Positions 1 through 7,861 of a stretch of 64,000 bases of DNA are shown piece after piece; positions within the stretch are counted from its first letter, which is position 1; each line of letters opens with the position of its first letter. The notes under the pieces were generated by a model. The model did not search any database, was not told the origin of the DNA, and saw only the letters and a program-made list of their open reading frames with translations. The stretch is from an uncultured Clostridia bacterium (lineage in GTDB: Bacteria; Bacillota; Clostridia; Oscillospirales; Ruminococcaceae): the NCBI GenBank assembly GCA_947627875.1, contig CANQXS010000003.1, forward strand, positions 82,227 through 146,226. The letters are read 5' to 3'. Both the position numbers and the translations under genes were made by a program.

Positions 1-3
1 AAA

Positions 4-876
4 ATGGCAAGCGGAAATTTATCTCCGATGACCTACCCCGTTTTCTGCTATCACACCTATACCCAACCCGGAGTCCAGGGTGAAAACGCAGTGCCGTTCC
101 ATTATCATGACGGCTATGAATTCTATCTGTTTTTGGGCGGAAGCGTCAATTTTTACATAGGCGATTCGGTGTATTCGCCCGTAAGGGGAGACCTGTTCAT
201 CATCAGCCCCGGGCAGACCCACAGGGGAATAAGCCGCGGGACCCAGCCTTACGACAGATTCATCATAAACATCAGGCGCGACAAAATCAAGCAGTATTTC
301 AATCCCGACGGCGATCTGAGCGCGAGCTTTCCGCTCGACGACTCCGAGACAATAAGAAGAGTCAGGCTGAGTGCCGAGAGCATCGACGAATACTGCGCGA
401 TAGCGGACAAGCTCTCGACCTCGGTTTATCTCAGAAAGCCCTGCGACGACCTGCTTGTAAGCGCATATATCACCGAGATACTCGTTTTGGTGAGCCGTCA
501 GCTCGCCGGAAGCCGCAGCCAGGAGGAGCAGGATTCCGTTCCCGACCTTGTGGCGGACGTAAAGAATTACATCTTCGAGCATCTCACCGAGCAGATAGCT
601 CTGAGCGACCTCTCGAAGCAGTTCTTCTTCAACGGGAAGTACATCAGCGCGATGTTCAAAAAATACACCGGAATGACTCTGCGCTCGTATATCCTCGAGC
701 AGAGAATCTGCCTTGCAAAGAGGCTTCTGCGGGAGGGCAGCAACGTTTCGGAGGCTTGCTATCATTCGGGCTTCCTCGATTACACCAACTTTATCAGGAG
801 CTTCACCCGCGCCGTGGGTATGTCGCCGGGGAAGTATTCGAGGTGTGCAAGAGCCGGAGCCCTCGGAAAGTTTTAA
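4..876 (+). CDS. AraC-family transcriptional regulator
   Basis: Predicted cytoplasmic DNA-binding regulator of about 290 residues. The first ~110 residues form a cupin-like sensor region (FHYHDGYEFYLFLGG, then IISPGQTHRG), the arrangement used by AraC proteins to bind a small ligand, often a sugar. The last ~100 residues carry the two helix-turn-helix motifs (LSDLSKQFFFNGKYISAMFK and VSEACYHSGFLDYTNFIRSF), ending MSPGKYS. The window starts three bases before this ATG, so no ribosome binding site can be checked and the true start may lie upstream. The target genes are unknown because the left neighbour is outside the window. A terminator follows directly. The family call is secure; the ligand is not known. 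Confidence 0.9.
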   Translation: MASGNLSPMTYPVFCYHTYTQPGVQGENAVPFHYHDGYEFYLFLGGSVNFYIGDSVYSPVRGDLFIISPGQTHRGISRGTQPYDRFIINIRRDKIKQYFNPDGDLSASFPLDDSETIRRVRLSAESIDEYCAIADKLSTSVYLRKPCDDLLVSAYITEILVLVSRQLAGSRSQEEQDSVPDLVADVKNYIFEHLTEQIALSDLSKQFFFNGKYISAMFKKYTGMTLRSYILEQRICLAKRLLREGSNVSEACYHSGFLDYTNFIRSFTRAVGMSPGKYSRCARAGALGKF

Positions 877-881
877 AGTAA

Positions 882-919
882 AACCGCTTCGCCGATATCG
901 GCGGGGCGGTTGGTTTTTT
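882..919 (+). terminator. Rho-independent terminator of the AraC gene
   Basis: A stem AACCGC/GCGGTT encloses an inner GCCGATATCGGC palindrome, followed by six Ts. It sits six bases after the stop codon of the AraC-type gene. Confidence 0.85.
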
Positions 920-1035
920 CACGCGGAAGCAGAAAAGCATTTTATACATTTCGGTCAAGCCCCAATTTTCTCACTTGAAGATTTAAAGCGCAGGGCAATC
1001 GGGTCGAGAGCGAAGCGAACGGAGAAAATGCCGGA

Positions 1036-1059
1036 GCCCTCTCCCCAATGGGAGAGGGC
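1036..1059. repeat. REP-like perfect hairpin (candidate dispersed repeat)
   Basis: GCCCTCTCCC, loop CAAT, GGGAGAGGGC: ten perfect base pairs in the gap between the AraC gene and spoIVB. There is no T-run, so it is not a normal terminator. The surrounding noncoding stretch (about 930-1085) has no credible gene. Its look suggests a dispersed intergenic repeat, but only one copy is in this window. Confidence 0.5.
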
Positions 1060-1094
1060 GTGGCTGAAATACGGGCAGCAAGGCAAATAACCGC

Positions 1095-2294
1095 TTACTT
1101 CAGGCTTCCTCCCGCTCTCAGCATATTCTCTATGAATATACCGTAGCCCATAGCGGGGTCGCTCACAAAAACGTGGGTCACCGCGCCGACTATCCTGCCG
1201 TCCTGCAAAATCGGGCTGCCCGACATTCCCTGTACTATCCCGCCGGTAAGACTTAAAAGCTCGGGGTCGGTGATCCTTACTATGATGTTTTTCGTACTTG
1301 CGGCGTCGCTAAGGCTGAGCTTCTCAATCACGGCGTCGTATTCCTTCGGAGCGCTGCCGTCGACGGTCGTTAAAATAGTCGCGGGACCCGTCTTTACTTC
1401 CGTCTTGAAGGCTATAGGCAGAGCCTCTGCCCGCCTGCTAACATAATTCAGCGTGCCGAATATCCCCTGCTCGCAGTTGCGGCTGATGTTTCCCGCCGCG
1501 AGCCCGCTGAGAAAGGTCCCGCAGAGCTCACCGGGGCAGCCCGCCGAGCCCATCTCGCAGCCCGTTATCGTTACGTCGACTATCTCCCCCGAACCGAGAG
1601 GGAGAATTTTCTGGGTATCGGCGTCGGAGATCGGGTGACCGAGCGCCCCGAAGCCGCCCGTATTGGGGTCGATATAGGTCAGAGTCCCAACTCCCGCCGA
1701 GCTGTCCTTTATCCAGAGCCCCGCCTTAAAGGTCCCTTCCGCCTCCGAGAACTCCGGCGTTACCTCCGTTTCGAATATTTTTCCGTCTCTGCGAATACGG
1801 AGGCTTATTTTTTCGCCGTGAGAGCCCATAATTATCTCGGCAAGACGGTCGGAAGAGGAGAGCGCCTCGCCGTTAGCCTCAAGTATGCAGTCGCCCGCCT
1901 TTATCCCCGCTTTTTCCGCAGGATTCCCGCCGCCCGCAGTCTTCTGAGTTGAAACAACTATAACTCCGTCGGTAAGAAGCTTTATCCCGATAGGCGAGCC
2001 CCCGGGAATGAGCAGCGGCGCCTCGGTGCGCTTTATCTCGGCGTCTTTTATAGGTATGAGTCCGAAAAGGCTGACTGTTCCTCTTTCCTGAACCGCAGTC
2101 TCCGAGCTTGCCGCGGCGACGGCGCCGTCAGCCGAAGCCGGTGTCATCGAAAACAGCCCGCCGAGCTCGGGGCAGCCGTCTCCCGAAACATAGTAGCTGT
2201 CGGGGAGCGTTTCGCTGAAATACCCCACAGCCGTCATCACTGCGGCGCAGAGCAGCGCAAGTATTCCCGTCAAGCGTTTTGTAAACCTGTTCAT
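1095..2294 (-). CDS. spoIVB: SpoIVB serine peptidase (stage IV sporulation protein B)
   Basis: Family S55 signalling protease. In sporulating Bacillota it is secreted from the forespore into the intermembrane space and triggers activation of pro-sigma-K. Visible parts are one N-terminal membrane segment (residues ~8-25), a PDZ domain around residues 105-175 (SPIGIKLLTDGVIVV to ISLRIRRDG) and the peptidase domain with GALGHPISD carrying the catalytic His and QGMSGSPI carrying the catalytic Ser. The family signature GAVTHVFVSDPAMGYGIFIE is near the C-terminus. The length of 399 is normal. An AAAGGA site precedes the ATG. Its presence, together with gpr, marks this organism as a spore former. 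Confidence 0.93.
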   Translation of the reverse strand: MNRFTKRLTGILALLCAAVMTAVGYFSETLPDSYYVSGDGCPELGGLFSMTPASADGAVAAASSETAVQERGTVSLFGLIPIKDAEIKRTEAPLLIPGGSPIGIKLLTDGVIVVSTQKTAGGGNPAEKAGIKAGDCILEANGEALSSSDRLAEIIMGSHGEKISLRIRRDGKIFETEVTPEFSEAEGTFKAGLWIKDSSAGVGTLTYIDPNTGGFGALGHPISDADTQKILPLGSGEIVDVTITGCEMGSAGCPGELCGTFLSGLAAGNISRNCEQGIFGTLNYVSRRAEALPIAFKTEVKTGPATILTTVDGSAPKEYDAVIEKLSLSDAASTKNIIVRITDPELLSLTGGIVQGMSGSPILQDGRIVGAVTHVFVSDPAMGYGIFIENMLRAGGSLK

Positions 2295-2435
2295 TTCAAA
2301 AATCCGTTCCTTTCAGAAAGCTTGTTGCCCCGATATTTTTCGCAGGGAACAAAAAAATACTCCGCCCGCGGGTCATGTATTATTTTCATTGTCAGGAATA
2401 CACACAAAAGTTTCCCCCTCTCTGCAAAATAAGGG

Positions 2436-2465
2436 TTGAATCTTTGGTGTGTTTTATGCTATAAT
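2436..2465 (+). promoter_or_regulatory. Sigma-A-type promoter upstream of the DUF2500 gene
   Basis: TTGAAT, 18-bp spacer, TATAAT. It points toward the DUF2500-like gene; its -10 is the left part of the first palindrome described in the next entry. A second TATAAT on the plus strand lies at 2573-2578. Confidence 0.5.
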
Positions 2466-2578
2466 AATCGCAAGCGATTATTATATTTTATTTTAGTCGC
2501 CCTTTTGCTCCTCGGCTTCGCCGAGAACCGCAAAAGATGGCTAATTATAGCACAAAGCCTTCGGCTTTATGCTATAAT
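2460..2578. repeat. Three consecutive palindromes in the spoIVB/DUF2500 gap
   Basis: Palindrome A (2460-2485) is TATAATAATCGC, AA, then its perfect complement. Palindrome B (2502-2536) has arms CTTTTGC/GCAAAAG around an inner CTCGGC-TTC-GCCGAG stem. Palindrome C (2544-2578) has 16-bp arms with one mismatch around a TTC loop, ATTATAGC...GCTATAAT. GCTATAAT occurs three times here, twice on the plus and once on the minus strand. The 353-bp gap holds no other gene that I can see. Confidence 0.7.
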
Positions 2579-2647
2579 ATGAAGAACCGTAAAATTTGCT
2601 CGCAATCGGCCTTATCATTTGCAGATTCGGAAAGGATATACCTTATC

Positions 2648-3034
2648 ATGGATACTTTAAGAGAGCTTTTATCGGCGGCGGTGTTCGTTGTTTTGGCGGC
2701 GCTGTTTTTAAGAATGCTGATTGTCAATATAAAAAGCGCCGTTCTGAGAAAAAAGACCCCAGCCGAAAACAAAAGGGCGAAGGTAATTTCAAAGACTTCG
2801 GAAACGGGCAGCGGCGAATTCGTAAAGGACGGCGTAAGGAAGGGAAAAACGGTTTATTTTCTTACCTTCGACTGCGACGGCGAAGAGCTGAGCTTCGGGG
2901 TCTTAAGGCAGGAATACGACTCCGTTTCGGAGGGCGACACGGGGTATCTTACCTACAGCGGAAATAAATTTTTCGGCTTTGAAAAAGACCTTCTTTTAAA
3001 GGAAAGTGATTTGAATGAAAAGACCGACGGATAA
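2648..3034 (+). CDS. DUF2500-like membrane-anchored protein
   Basis: Small protein of 128 residues with one N-terminal membrane helix (LLSAAVFVVLAALFLRMLIV) and a soluble beta-rich domain. The pattern AKVISKT, YFLTFDCDGEELSF, GDTGYLTYSGNKFFGFEKD fits the DUF2500 family of unknown function. The ORF track extends to 2537, but the ATG at 2648 is preferred: GGAAAGGA lies upstream and the extension would run into palindrome C. It overlaps the next gene by 20 bp, so both are probably co-translated. No biochemical function is known to me. Confidence 0.7.
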   Translation: MDTLRELLSAAVFVVLAALFLRMLIVNIKSAVLRKKTPAENKRAKVISKTSETGSGEFVKDGVRKGKTVYFLTFDCDGEELSFGVLRQEYDSVSEGDTGYLTYSGNKFFGFEKDLLLKESDLNEKTDG

Positions 3035-3488
3035 GCCCATACATATCGTCGCGAAGTCGGCTATGACCGCCGTATACCTCTGGTCCGGCTTTTTCTGGAG
3101 CGGCGTTGCGATACTAAACTTCTGGCTCAACGACCCTTCGGATTCTCACCTTTCGGTCGGCTTTCTCGCGGGGAGCCTTATTCTGCTCGTTTCGCTGATC
3201 CTCTGCTGGCTGAGGCTGTATATTCTTCAAATAATCCCCTGCATCGCGGGGCTCGCCGTTTATCTCAGGCCCGCAAGGGAGATGATGGACAAGGCGGCAA
3301 GGCTCACCGAGGTAACCTTCAAGCCGACCTTTGAGCAGAGATATATGCCGATAATCGGGTTTGCGCTGCTTTCGCTCGCGCTTTTTATCGCGAGAATCTG
3401 GCAGATATTCTCGGCGCGCGCCGAAAAAAAGCGCGAATTCAACGATCTTCCGGCGGAGAGCATACTCGAAAAGCGCCGCGACGAATAG
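3015..3488 (+). CDS. Hypothetical multi-pass membrane protein
   Basis: A 157-residue protein with about four predicted membrane helices (near residues 17-38, 46-66, 70-85 and 112-132) and a basic, charged C-terminal tail. I do not recognise a family. It starts inside the end of the DUF2500 gene, with AAAGGAAAGTG as ribosome binding site, so the two likely form a transcription unit. murI follows after 57 bp with its own strong site. Confidence 0.6.
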   Translation: MKRPTDKPIHIVAKSAMTAVYLWSGFFWSGVAILNFWLNDPSDSHLSVGFLAGSLILLVSLILCWLRLYILQIIPCIAGLAVYLRPAREMMDKAARLTEVTFKPTFEQRYMPIIGFALLSLALFIARIWQIFSARAEKKREFNDLPAESILEKRRDE

Positions 3489-3545
3489 TTTTCCCCGCGC
3501 GGCATAGTATTATTTATCACCTTTAAAAAGGAGCGTCGTTCATAT

Positions 3546-4355
3546 ATGAGCAGCGATAACCGCCCCATCGGGGTGTTCGACTCGGGAATCGGAGGACTCA
3601 CGGCAGTGACCGAGCTCAGAAAGCTCCTCCCCAACGAGGATATAATCTATCTCGGCGATACGGCGCGAGTCCCGTACGGGACCAAGAGCCGCGAGACCAT
3701 TCTCCGATACGCCGAGCAGGACTACCGTTTTTTGAAAAATCAGGGGGTTAAGTTCACTATTGCCGCCTGCGGCACCGTTTCGAGCGTTATGGTCGGCGAA
3801 AACGCGTTTTCGGCGGATTTCTGCACCGGAGTAATCCAACCGACCGTCGAAGCCGCCTGCAAAGCCTCGAAAAACAAAAAAATCGGCGTCATCGCAACGA
3901 GCGCCTCGATAAGAAGCGGCTGCTACGAGCGCCTTATAAAGCAGACCGTCCCGGGGGCGGAGGTATTCTCGAAAGCCTGCCCGATGTTCGTTCCGCTCGT
4001 CGAAAACGGCTACACCGCCCCGGGCTGCGCGCCTGCGGAGACCATCGCGAGGGAATATCTCGAACCGCTGAAAGCCGAAGGGATAGATACGCTTATTCTC
4101 GGCTGCACCCATTATCCGCTGCTTTCGCGGATCATTTCGGGAGTGGTCGGGAGCGGCGTAAGCCTTATATCCTCGGGAGCGGAAGCCGCGAGATATGCCG
4201 GCGGCTTCCTTGAGGAAAACGGTCTTATAAACGAAAGCAAACGCGCGGGGAGCCTTAAGCTCTTCTGCACCGACAGCGCCGAGCTCTTCCGCGAGAGCGC
4301 CGCGCATTTCATAGACCTTGACGGAGCGGAGATAGAAAAATGCAGCCTCGACTGA
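3546..4355 (+). CDS. murI: Glutamate racemase
   Basis: Interconverts L- and D-glutamate to supply D-Glu for peptidoglycan in the cytoplasm. The N-terminal motif GVFDSGIGGLTAV and GDTARVPYGTKS are typical. The two catalytic cysteines are present in AACGTVSS (residues ~76-83) and GCTHYPLL (~182-189). The first motif is unusual: most racemases read C-N-T-A/S, here C-G-T-V. The length of 269 is normal and the start has AAAAGGAG upstream. It is followed closely by the YwiB-like gene. The family call is secure; the effect of the changed motif is unknown. Confidence 0.93.
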   Translation: MSSDNRPIGVFDSGIGGLTAVTELRKLLPNEDIIYLGDTARVPYGTKSRETILRYAEQDYRFLKNQGVKFTIAACGTVSSVMVGENAFSADFCTGVIQPTVEAACKASKNKKIGVIATSASIRSGCYERLIKQTVPGAEVFSKACPMFVPLVENGYTAPGCAPAETIAREYLEPLKAEGIDTLILGCTHYPLLSRIISGVVGSGVSLISSGAEAARYAGGFLEENGLINESKRAGSLKLFCTDSAELFRESAAHFIDLDGAEIEKCSLD

Positions 4356-4384
4356 AGCTGCGCGTCCGAAAAAAGGAGCAGGAC

Positions 4385-4804
4385 ATGAGCGAAGCAGTGA
4401 TAAAAATCAAGAGCGTCCAGCACGACGGAAACGACAAAAACGAAACCGAAGTAATAACCGAAGGGTCTTTTCGGAAAATACAGTCGGGGTATGAGCTCTG
4501 CTACGACGAGACCGACGCCACGGGCTATGAGGGCTCGAAGACCGTCCTCAAGATACTCGACGGCTCAAGGATAGAGCTTCTGCGCTCGGGAACTTTTTCG
4601 AGCGAGCTCTATATCGAGCGGGGCAGAAAGAATTTCAGCCTCTACGGGACCCCCTTCGGCGAGATGAAGATAGGCGTTCAGGCTAAAAACGTCGAGAGCC
4701 TTTTAACCGACATCGGCGGAAAGGTAAAGGCGAGCTATGTTATAGACATCAACTCGACCCTCCTCGGCGACTACGACCTCGAGATAGACGTAAGATGCTC
4801 ATAA
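4385..4804 (+). CDS. DUF1934 (YwiB-like) beta-barrel protein
   Basis: A 139-residue soluble protein matching the YwiB/DUF1934 calycin-like small beta-barrel family, of unknown function. Motifs include VITEGSF, YDETDATG and IELLRSG, with paired strands ending LGDYDLEIDV. The ORF track start at 4340 lies inside murI and lacks a site; the ATG at 4385 has AAAAGGAGC at a good distance. It is probably transcribed with murI and ends at a clear terminator. Confidence 0.75.
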   Translation: MSEAVIKIKSVQHDGNDKNETEVITEGSFRKIQSGYELCYDETDATGYEGSKTVLKILDGSRIELLRSGTFSSELYIERGRKNFSLYGTPFGEMKIGVQAKNVESLLTDIGGKVKASYVIDINSTLLGDYDLEIDVRCS

Positions 4805-4812
4805 TAAAGAAG

Positions 4813-4842
4813 CCGTCGGGTATAAAGCCCGACGGTATTTTT
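4813..4842 (+). terminator. Terminator after the DUF1934 gene
   Basis: CCGTCGGG, loop TATAAAG, CCCGACGG, then TATTTTTAT. It lies between convergent genes. Confidence 0.85.
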
Positions 4843-5257
4843 ATATATCTTTTTTCATCGGAACGTGGGGGTAGTCCTGCTCGAAATACCTTTCGCCGAA
4901 ATGCTCGAAGCCGCACCGCGAATAGAACCCCGCCTTGTCCTCCTGCGCGCCGACTGTGAGCGCGCTGCCGCCGAGAAGCTTTACCTCCTTCACGGCTTCG
5001 TCTATCAGAAGTCTGCCGAGACCTTCGCCGCGGCGATCTTTTTTTACCGCGACCCTGCCGATATGGTATGAGCCGCCGCCCTCGTCATAAAATCTCAGAG
5101 TTGCAACGGGTTCTTCGCCGTCGAACAGAACAAGATGGACCGAGCGCGAATCGAACTCGTCGAACTCGTCGCAAAAGCCCTGCTCTTTAACGAATATCTC
5201 CTCTCTGAGCGCCGCAGCCTCCGCCGGCACGGCGTTTTTATATACCTTTACGTTCAT
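4841..5257 (-). CDS. GNAT-family N-acetyltransferase
   Basis: Predicted acetyl-CoA-dependent acetyltransferase of 138 residues, similar to the ElaA/YjcF type. The start region LREEIFVKEQGFCDEFDE is typical, and the acetyl-CoA loop is visible as VAVKKDRRGEGLGRLL with a later GFYSRCGFEHFGE. The substrate cannot be told from sequence. The ORF track starts much too early; the ATG at 5257 forms an ATGA overlap with the stop of the upstream membrane-protein gene and has AGGAAG upstream. The two are therefore translationally coupled. Confidence 0.85.
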   Translation of the reverse strand: MNVKVYKNAVPAEAAALREEIFVKEQGFCDEFDEFDSRSVHLVLFDGEEPVATLRFYDEGGGSYHIGRVAVKKDRRGEGLGRLLIDEAVKEVKLLGGSALTVGAQEDKAGFYSRCGFEHFGERYFEQDYPHVPMKKDI

Positions 5258-5991
5258 TTTTTCTTCCTGTTGAGATAGGGGTAGGGGCTCTTGTTTGCTT
5301 CGGCGCGCTTGTTTTCGAGGTGTGTGCCGTAGATAAAGAGCGCCGCGCTGACGATGAACGCCGCGGTAAACGGCACCGCTATGAACCAATAGGCGACGGT
5401 GTCGCTCCTCTTGGGGAGAGGACCGAGCTTAAGGGTGTAGCCGATAGTCTTTTCCTGAGTAAGGCTGAGCTTCGATATCCCCGACGACATCATCGACTCC
5501 TCGGAGTCGGTCATCTTTTTGAATCGCCCGCTGAGATCCGAAAAAGCTCCGCCCACATATCCGCCGTCGGGATTCTGGACATAAGAGAGGAAGGAATCGA
5601 TGACGTTCTGAATGGTGGGGTCCATATCCTTGGGCGCTTCAACTAAGGTCAGATACTGATTTCCGTCGGCGGCGTCGATATACATAAGGTAGTAATAATG
5701 AGTGGCGGCTCTTTCGGATTCGGCGATATAGCCGAGCTTCGCGAGGAATTTATATGCCGCGCCCGAAACATACTGCCCGTCGAGGTCTCTCGAAACGTCG
5801 AGACCCGTGATGTCGCTGAGGTTTTCAGCCTGATTCGCGTTGGAATATATACCGATGATGCCGGCAAAGGTAAGTATAAGCACAAGCGCAGATATTATCG
5901 CGACCGCAAGCTGGGAATACACCCTGCCGCCGGTAAGAAACTGCTTAAGCTTTGTATCTTCTGTTTCCGAAAAGACTGAGTCGTTTTTCAT
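5254..5991 (-). CDS. Hypothetical two-helix membrane protein
   Basis: A 245-residue protein with one helix near residues 27-50 (LAVAIISALVLILTFAGIIGIY) and another near 196-218 (YWFIAVPFTAAFIVSAALFIYG), leaving a soluble middle region of about 145 residues, probably outside the cell. No enzyme motif is recognisable. The track start at 6054 is wrong: its TTG is the -35 box of the promoter. The ATG at 5991 has AAAGGAGCG upstream. It is coupled to the acetyltransferase by an ATGA overlap. Confidence 0.7.
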   Translation of the reverse strand: MKNDSVFSETEDTKLKQFLTGGRVYSQLAVAIISALVLILTFAGIIGIYSNANQAENLSDITGLDVSRDLDGQYVSGAAYKFLAKLGYIAESERAATHYYYLMYIDAADGNQYLTLVEAPKDMDPTIQNVIDSFLSYVQNPDGGYVGGAFSDLSGRFKKMTDSEESMMSSGISKLSLTQEKTIGYTLKLGPLPKRSDTVAYWFIAVPFTAAFIVSAALFIYGTHLENKRAEANKSPYPYLNRKKK

Positions 5992-6025
5992 TGTTATGCG
6001 CTCCTTTGGAATAGCTTTCCGAAAC

Positions 6026-6054
6026 AGTATAGCACATCCGCGGAAAATAGTCAA
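6026..6054 (-). promoter_or_regulatory. Promoter of the membrane protein/GNAT operon
   Basis: On the minus strand, TTGACT, 17 bp, TATACT, ending 35 bp before the chosen ATG. Confidence 0.8.
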
Positions 6055-6119
6055 TAATCGCGCTGCAAAGGAAAACCTTGCTTGCGGCGGCGCGCATCAA
6101 ATCTCCTCAAAATTTTGTA

Positions 6120-6148
6120 TTGATTTGTTCCCCGAAACGTGGTACAAT
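6120..6148 (+). promoter_or_regulatory. Promoter of prfC
   Basis: TTGATT, 17 bp, TACAAT, about 80 bp upstream of the prfC start. Confidence 0.75.
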
Positions 6149-6229
6149 ATAATGACTTTGATTCGGGGAGTGCTTCCAATGTAGATTTTTGCGGAATTAC
6201 TTTGCAAATATTTCCGAAGGGAGTTTAAT

Positions 6230-7819
6230 ATGTCAGATTTGGAAAAAGAAATAAGCCGGCGGCGGACTTTTGCGATAATTTCGCACCCCGACGCGGGCAA
6301 GACCACCCTCACCGAAAAGCTTCTTTTATACGGCGGAGCGATCGCGCTCGCAGGCTCGGTAAAGGGCAAAAAGACCGATCGCCACGCCGTTTCGGACTGG
6401 ATGGAGATAGAAAAACAGCGCGGAATTTCGGTCACGAGCTCGGTAATGCAGTTTGAATACGGCGGCTGCTGCATAAATATCCTCGACACCCCGGGTCACC
6501 AGGACTTCTCGGAAGACACCTACCGCACCCTGATGGCAGTCGACTCGGCGGTTATGGTCATCGACGCTGCGAAGGGCGTCGAGAATCAGACCCGCAAGCT
6601 CTTTAAGGTATGCGTAATGCGTCATATACCGATATTTACGTTCATAAACAAGCTCGACCGCGACGCTAAGAACCCGTTTGATCTCCTTGCCGAGATCGAA
6701 GACGAGCTCGGGATATCTACCTATCCGATGAACTTCCCCATCGGCGACGGCGTTGATTTCAAAGGCGTTTACGACCGCGAAACAAAGCGCATTTTAAGCT
6801 ATGAGCGCGGCGACGGGCAGCACGAAATTGAAGCAACCGAAGCAGATATCTCGGACCCCGCGCTCGACTCTCTCATCGGCGGGCAGAACAGGCTCAGGCT
6901 TATGGAGGACATCGAGCTTTTGGACGGCGCGGGCGACGAGCTCGATATGAACGAGGTAAACGCGGGGCGGCTCTCGCCGGTGTTCTTCGGGTCGGCGCTC
7001 AACAACTTCGGCGTGGAGCCGTTTTTAAAGAGCTTCGTCAAGATGGGTCCGAGCCCGCTCCCGCGCGAATGCGAGGAGGGGATAGTCGAGCCGACCGACC
7101 CCGCTTTCTCGGCGTTTGTCTTTAAAATCCAGGCAAATATGAACAAAGCCCACCGCGACCGCCTCACCTTTATGAGAATATGCTCAGGAAAATTCGAGCG
7201 GGATATGGAGGTCGTCCACGTTCAGGGCGACGGCAGAAAAATGCGCCTTTCTCAGCCCCAGCAGATGATGGCTGACAGCCGCGAGGTCATCGAAGAAGCC
7301 TACGCGGGCGATATAATCGGCGTATTCGACCCGGGAATTTTCTCGATTGGAGACACCGTTTGCGCCCCGGGGAAGAATATCCGCTTTGAGGGGATACCTA
7401 CCTTTGCGCCGGAGCACTTTGCGCGTATCCGCCATAAAGACACGATGAAGCGCAAGCAGTTTGTAAAGGGCGCCACCCAGATAGCCCAGGAGGGCGCAAT
7501 TCAGATCTTCCGCGAGCCTGACACCGGTATGGAAGAGGTCATCGTCGGAGTGGTGGGAATGCTCCAGTTCGACGTATTCGAGCACAGAATGCGGACGGAA
7601 TACAACGTCGAGATAATCAACGAGGGTCTGCCCTATCAGTATATAAGGTGGATAGACAACGCCGATATCGACCCCAAAAAGCTCAATCTGAGCTCCGACA
7701 CAAAAATCGTTCAGGACTTCAAGGACAACTACCTGCTTCTGTTTACGAGCGAGTGGAATATCCGCTGGGCGCTCGAAAAAAACGAGGGGCTTCTGCTCTC
7801 GGAGTTCAACAGGAATTAA
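6230..7819 (+). CDS. prfC: Peptide chain release factor 3
   Basis: Translational GTPase that recycles release factors RF1/RF2 from the ribosome after termination. The G-domain motifs are clear: SHPDAGKTTLTEK (G1), RGISVTSSVMQF (G2), DTPGHQDF (G3) and NKLDRD (G4). The length of 529 is that of full RF3. Domain II and the RF3-specific C-terminal domain follow, with GVVGMLQFDVFEHRM typical of RF3 and not of EF-G or TetM. It has an AAGGGAG site, its own promoter and its own terminator. Confidence 0.96.
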   Translation: MSDLEKEISRRRTFAIISHPDAGKTTLTEKLLLYGGAIALAGSVKGKKTDRHAVSDWMEIEKQRGISVTSSVMQFEYGGCCINILDTPGHQDFSEDTYRTLMAVDSAVMVIDAAKGVENQTRKLFKVCVMRHIPIFTFINKLDRDAKNPFDLLAEIEDELGISTYPMNFPIGDGVDFKGVYDRETKRILSYERGDGQHEIEATEADISDPALDSLIGGQNRLRLMEDIELLDGAGDELDMNEVNAGRLSPVFFGSALNNFGVEPFLKSFVKMGPSPLPRECEEGIVEPTDPAFSAFVFKIQANMNKAHRDRLTFMRICSGKFERDMEVVHVQGDGRKMRLSQPQQMMADSREVIEEAYAGDIIGVFDPGIFSIGDTVCAPGKNIRFEGIPTFAPEHFARIRHKDTMKRKQFVKGATQIAQEGAIQIFREPDTGMEEVIVGVVGMLQFDVFEHRMRTEYNVEIINEGLPYQYIRWIDNADIDPKKLNLSSDTKIVQDFKDNYLLLFTSEWNIRWALEKNEGLLLSEFNRN

Positions 7820-7825
7820 AGCATA

Positions 7826-7861
7826 AAAACAGCGGTACGGGAAAGCCGTACCGCTGTTTTA
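7826..7861. terminator. Bidirectional terminator between prfC and the XRE gene
   Basis: AAAACAGCGGTACGG, loop GAAA-like, CCGTACCGCTGTTTT. Poly-A/poly-T on both sides suits termination of both convergent genes. Confidence 0.9.

Noticed and set aside
713-1090. 125-residue plus-strand ORF after the AraC gene
   Set aside because: It overlaps AraC in another frame, then runs through its terminator and the REP-like hairpin.
5992-6054. N-terminal extension of the 5254-5991 membrane protein
   Set aside because: Its TTG start is the -35 TTGACT of the promoter; the ATG at 5991 has a strong ribosome binding site.
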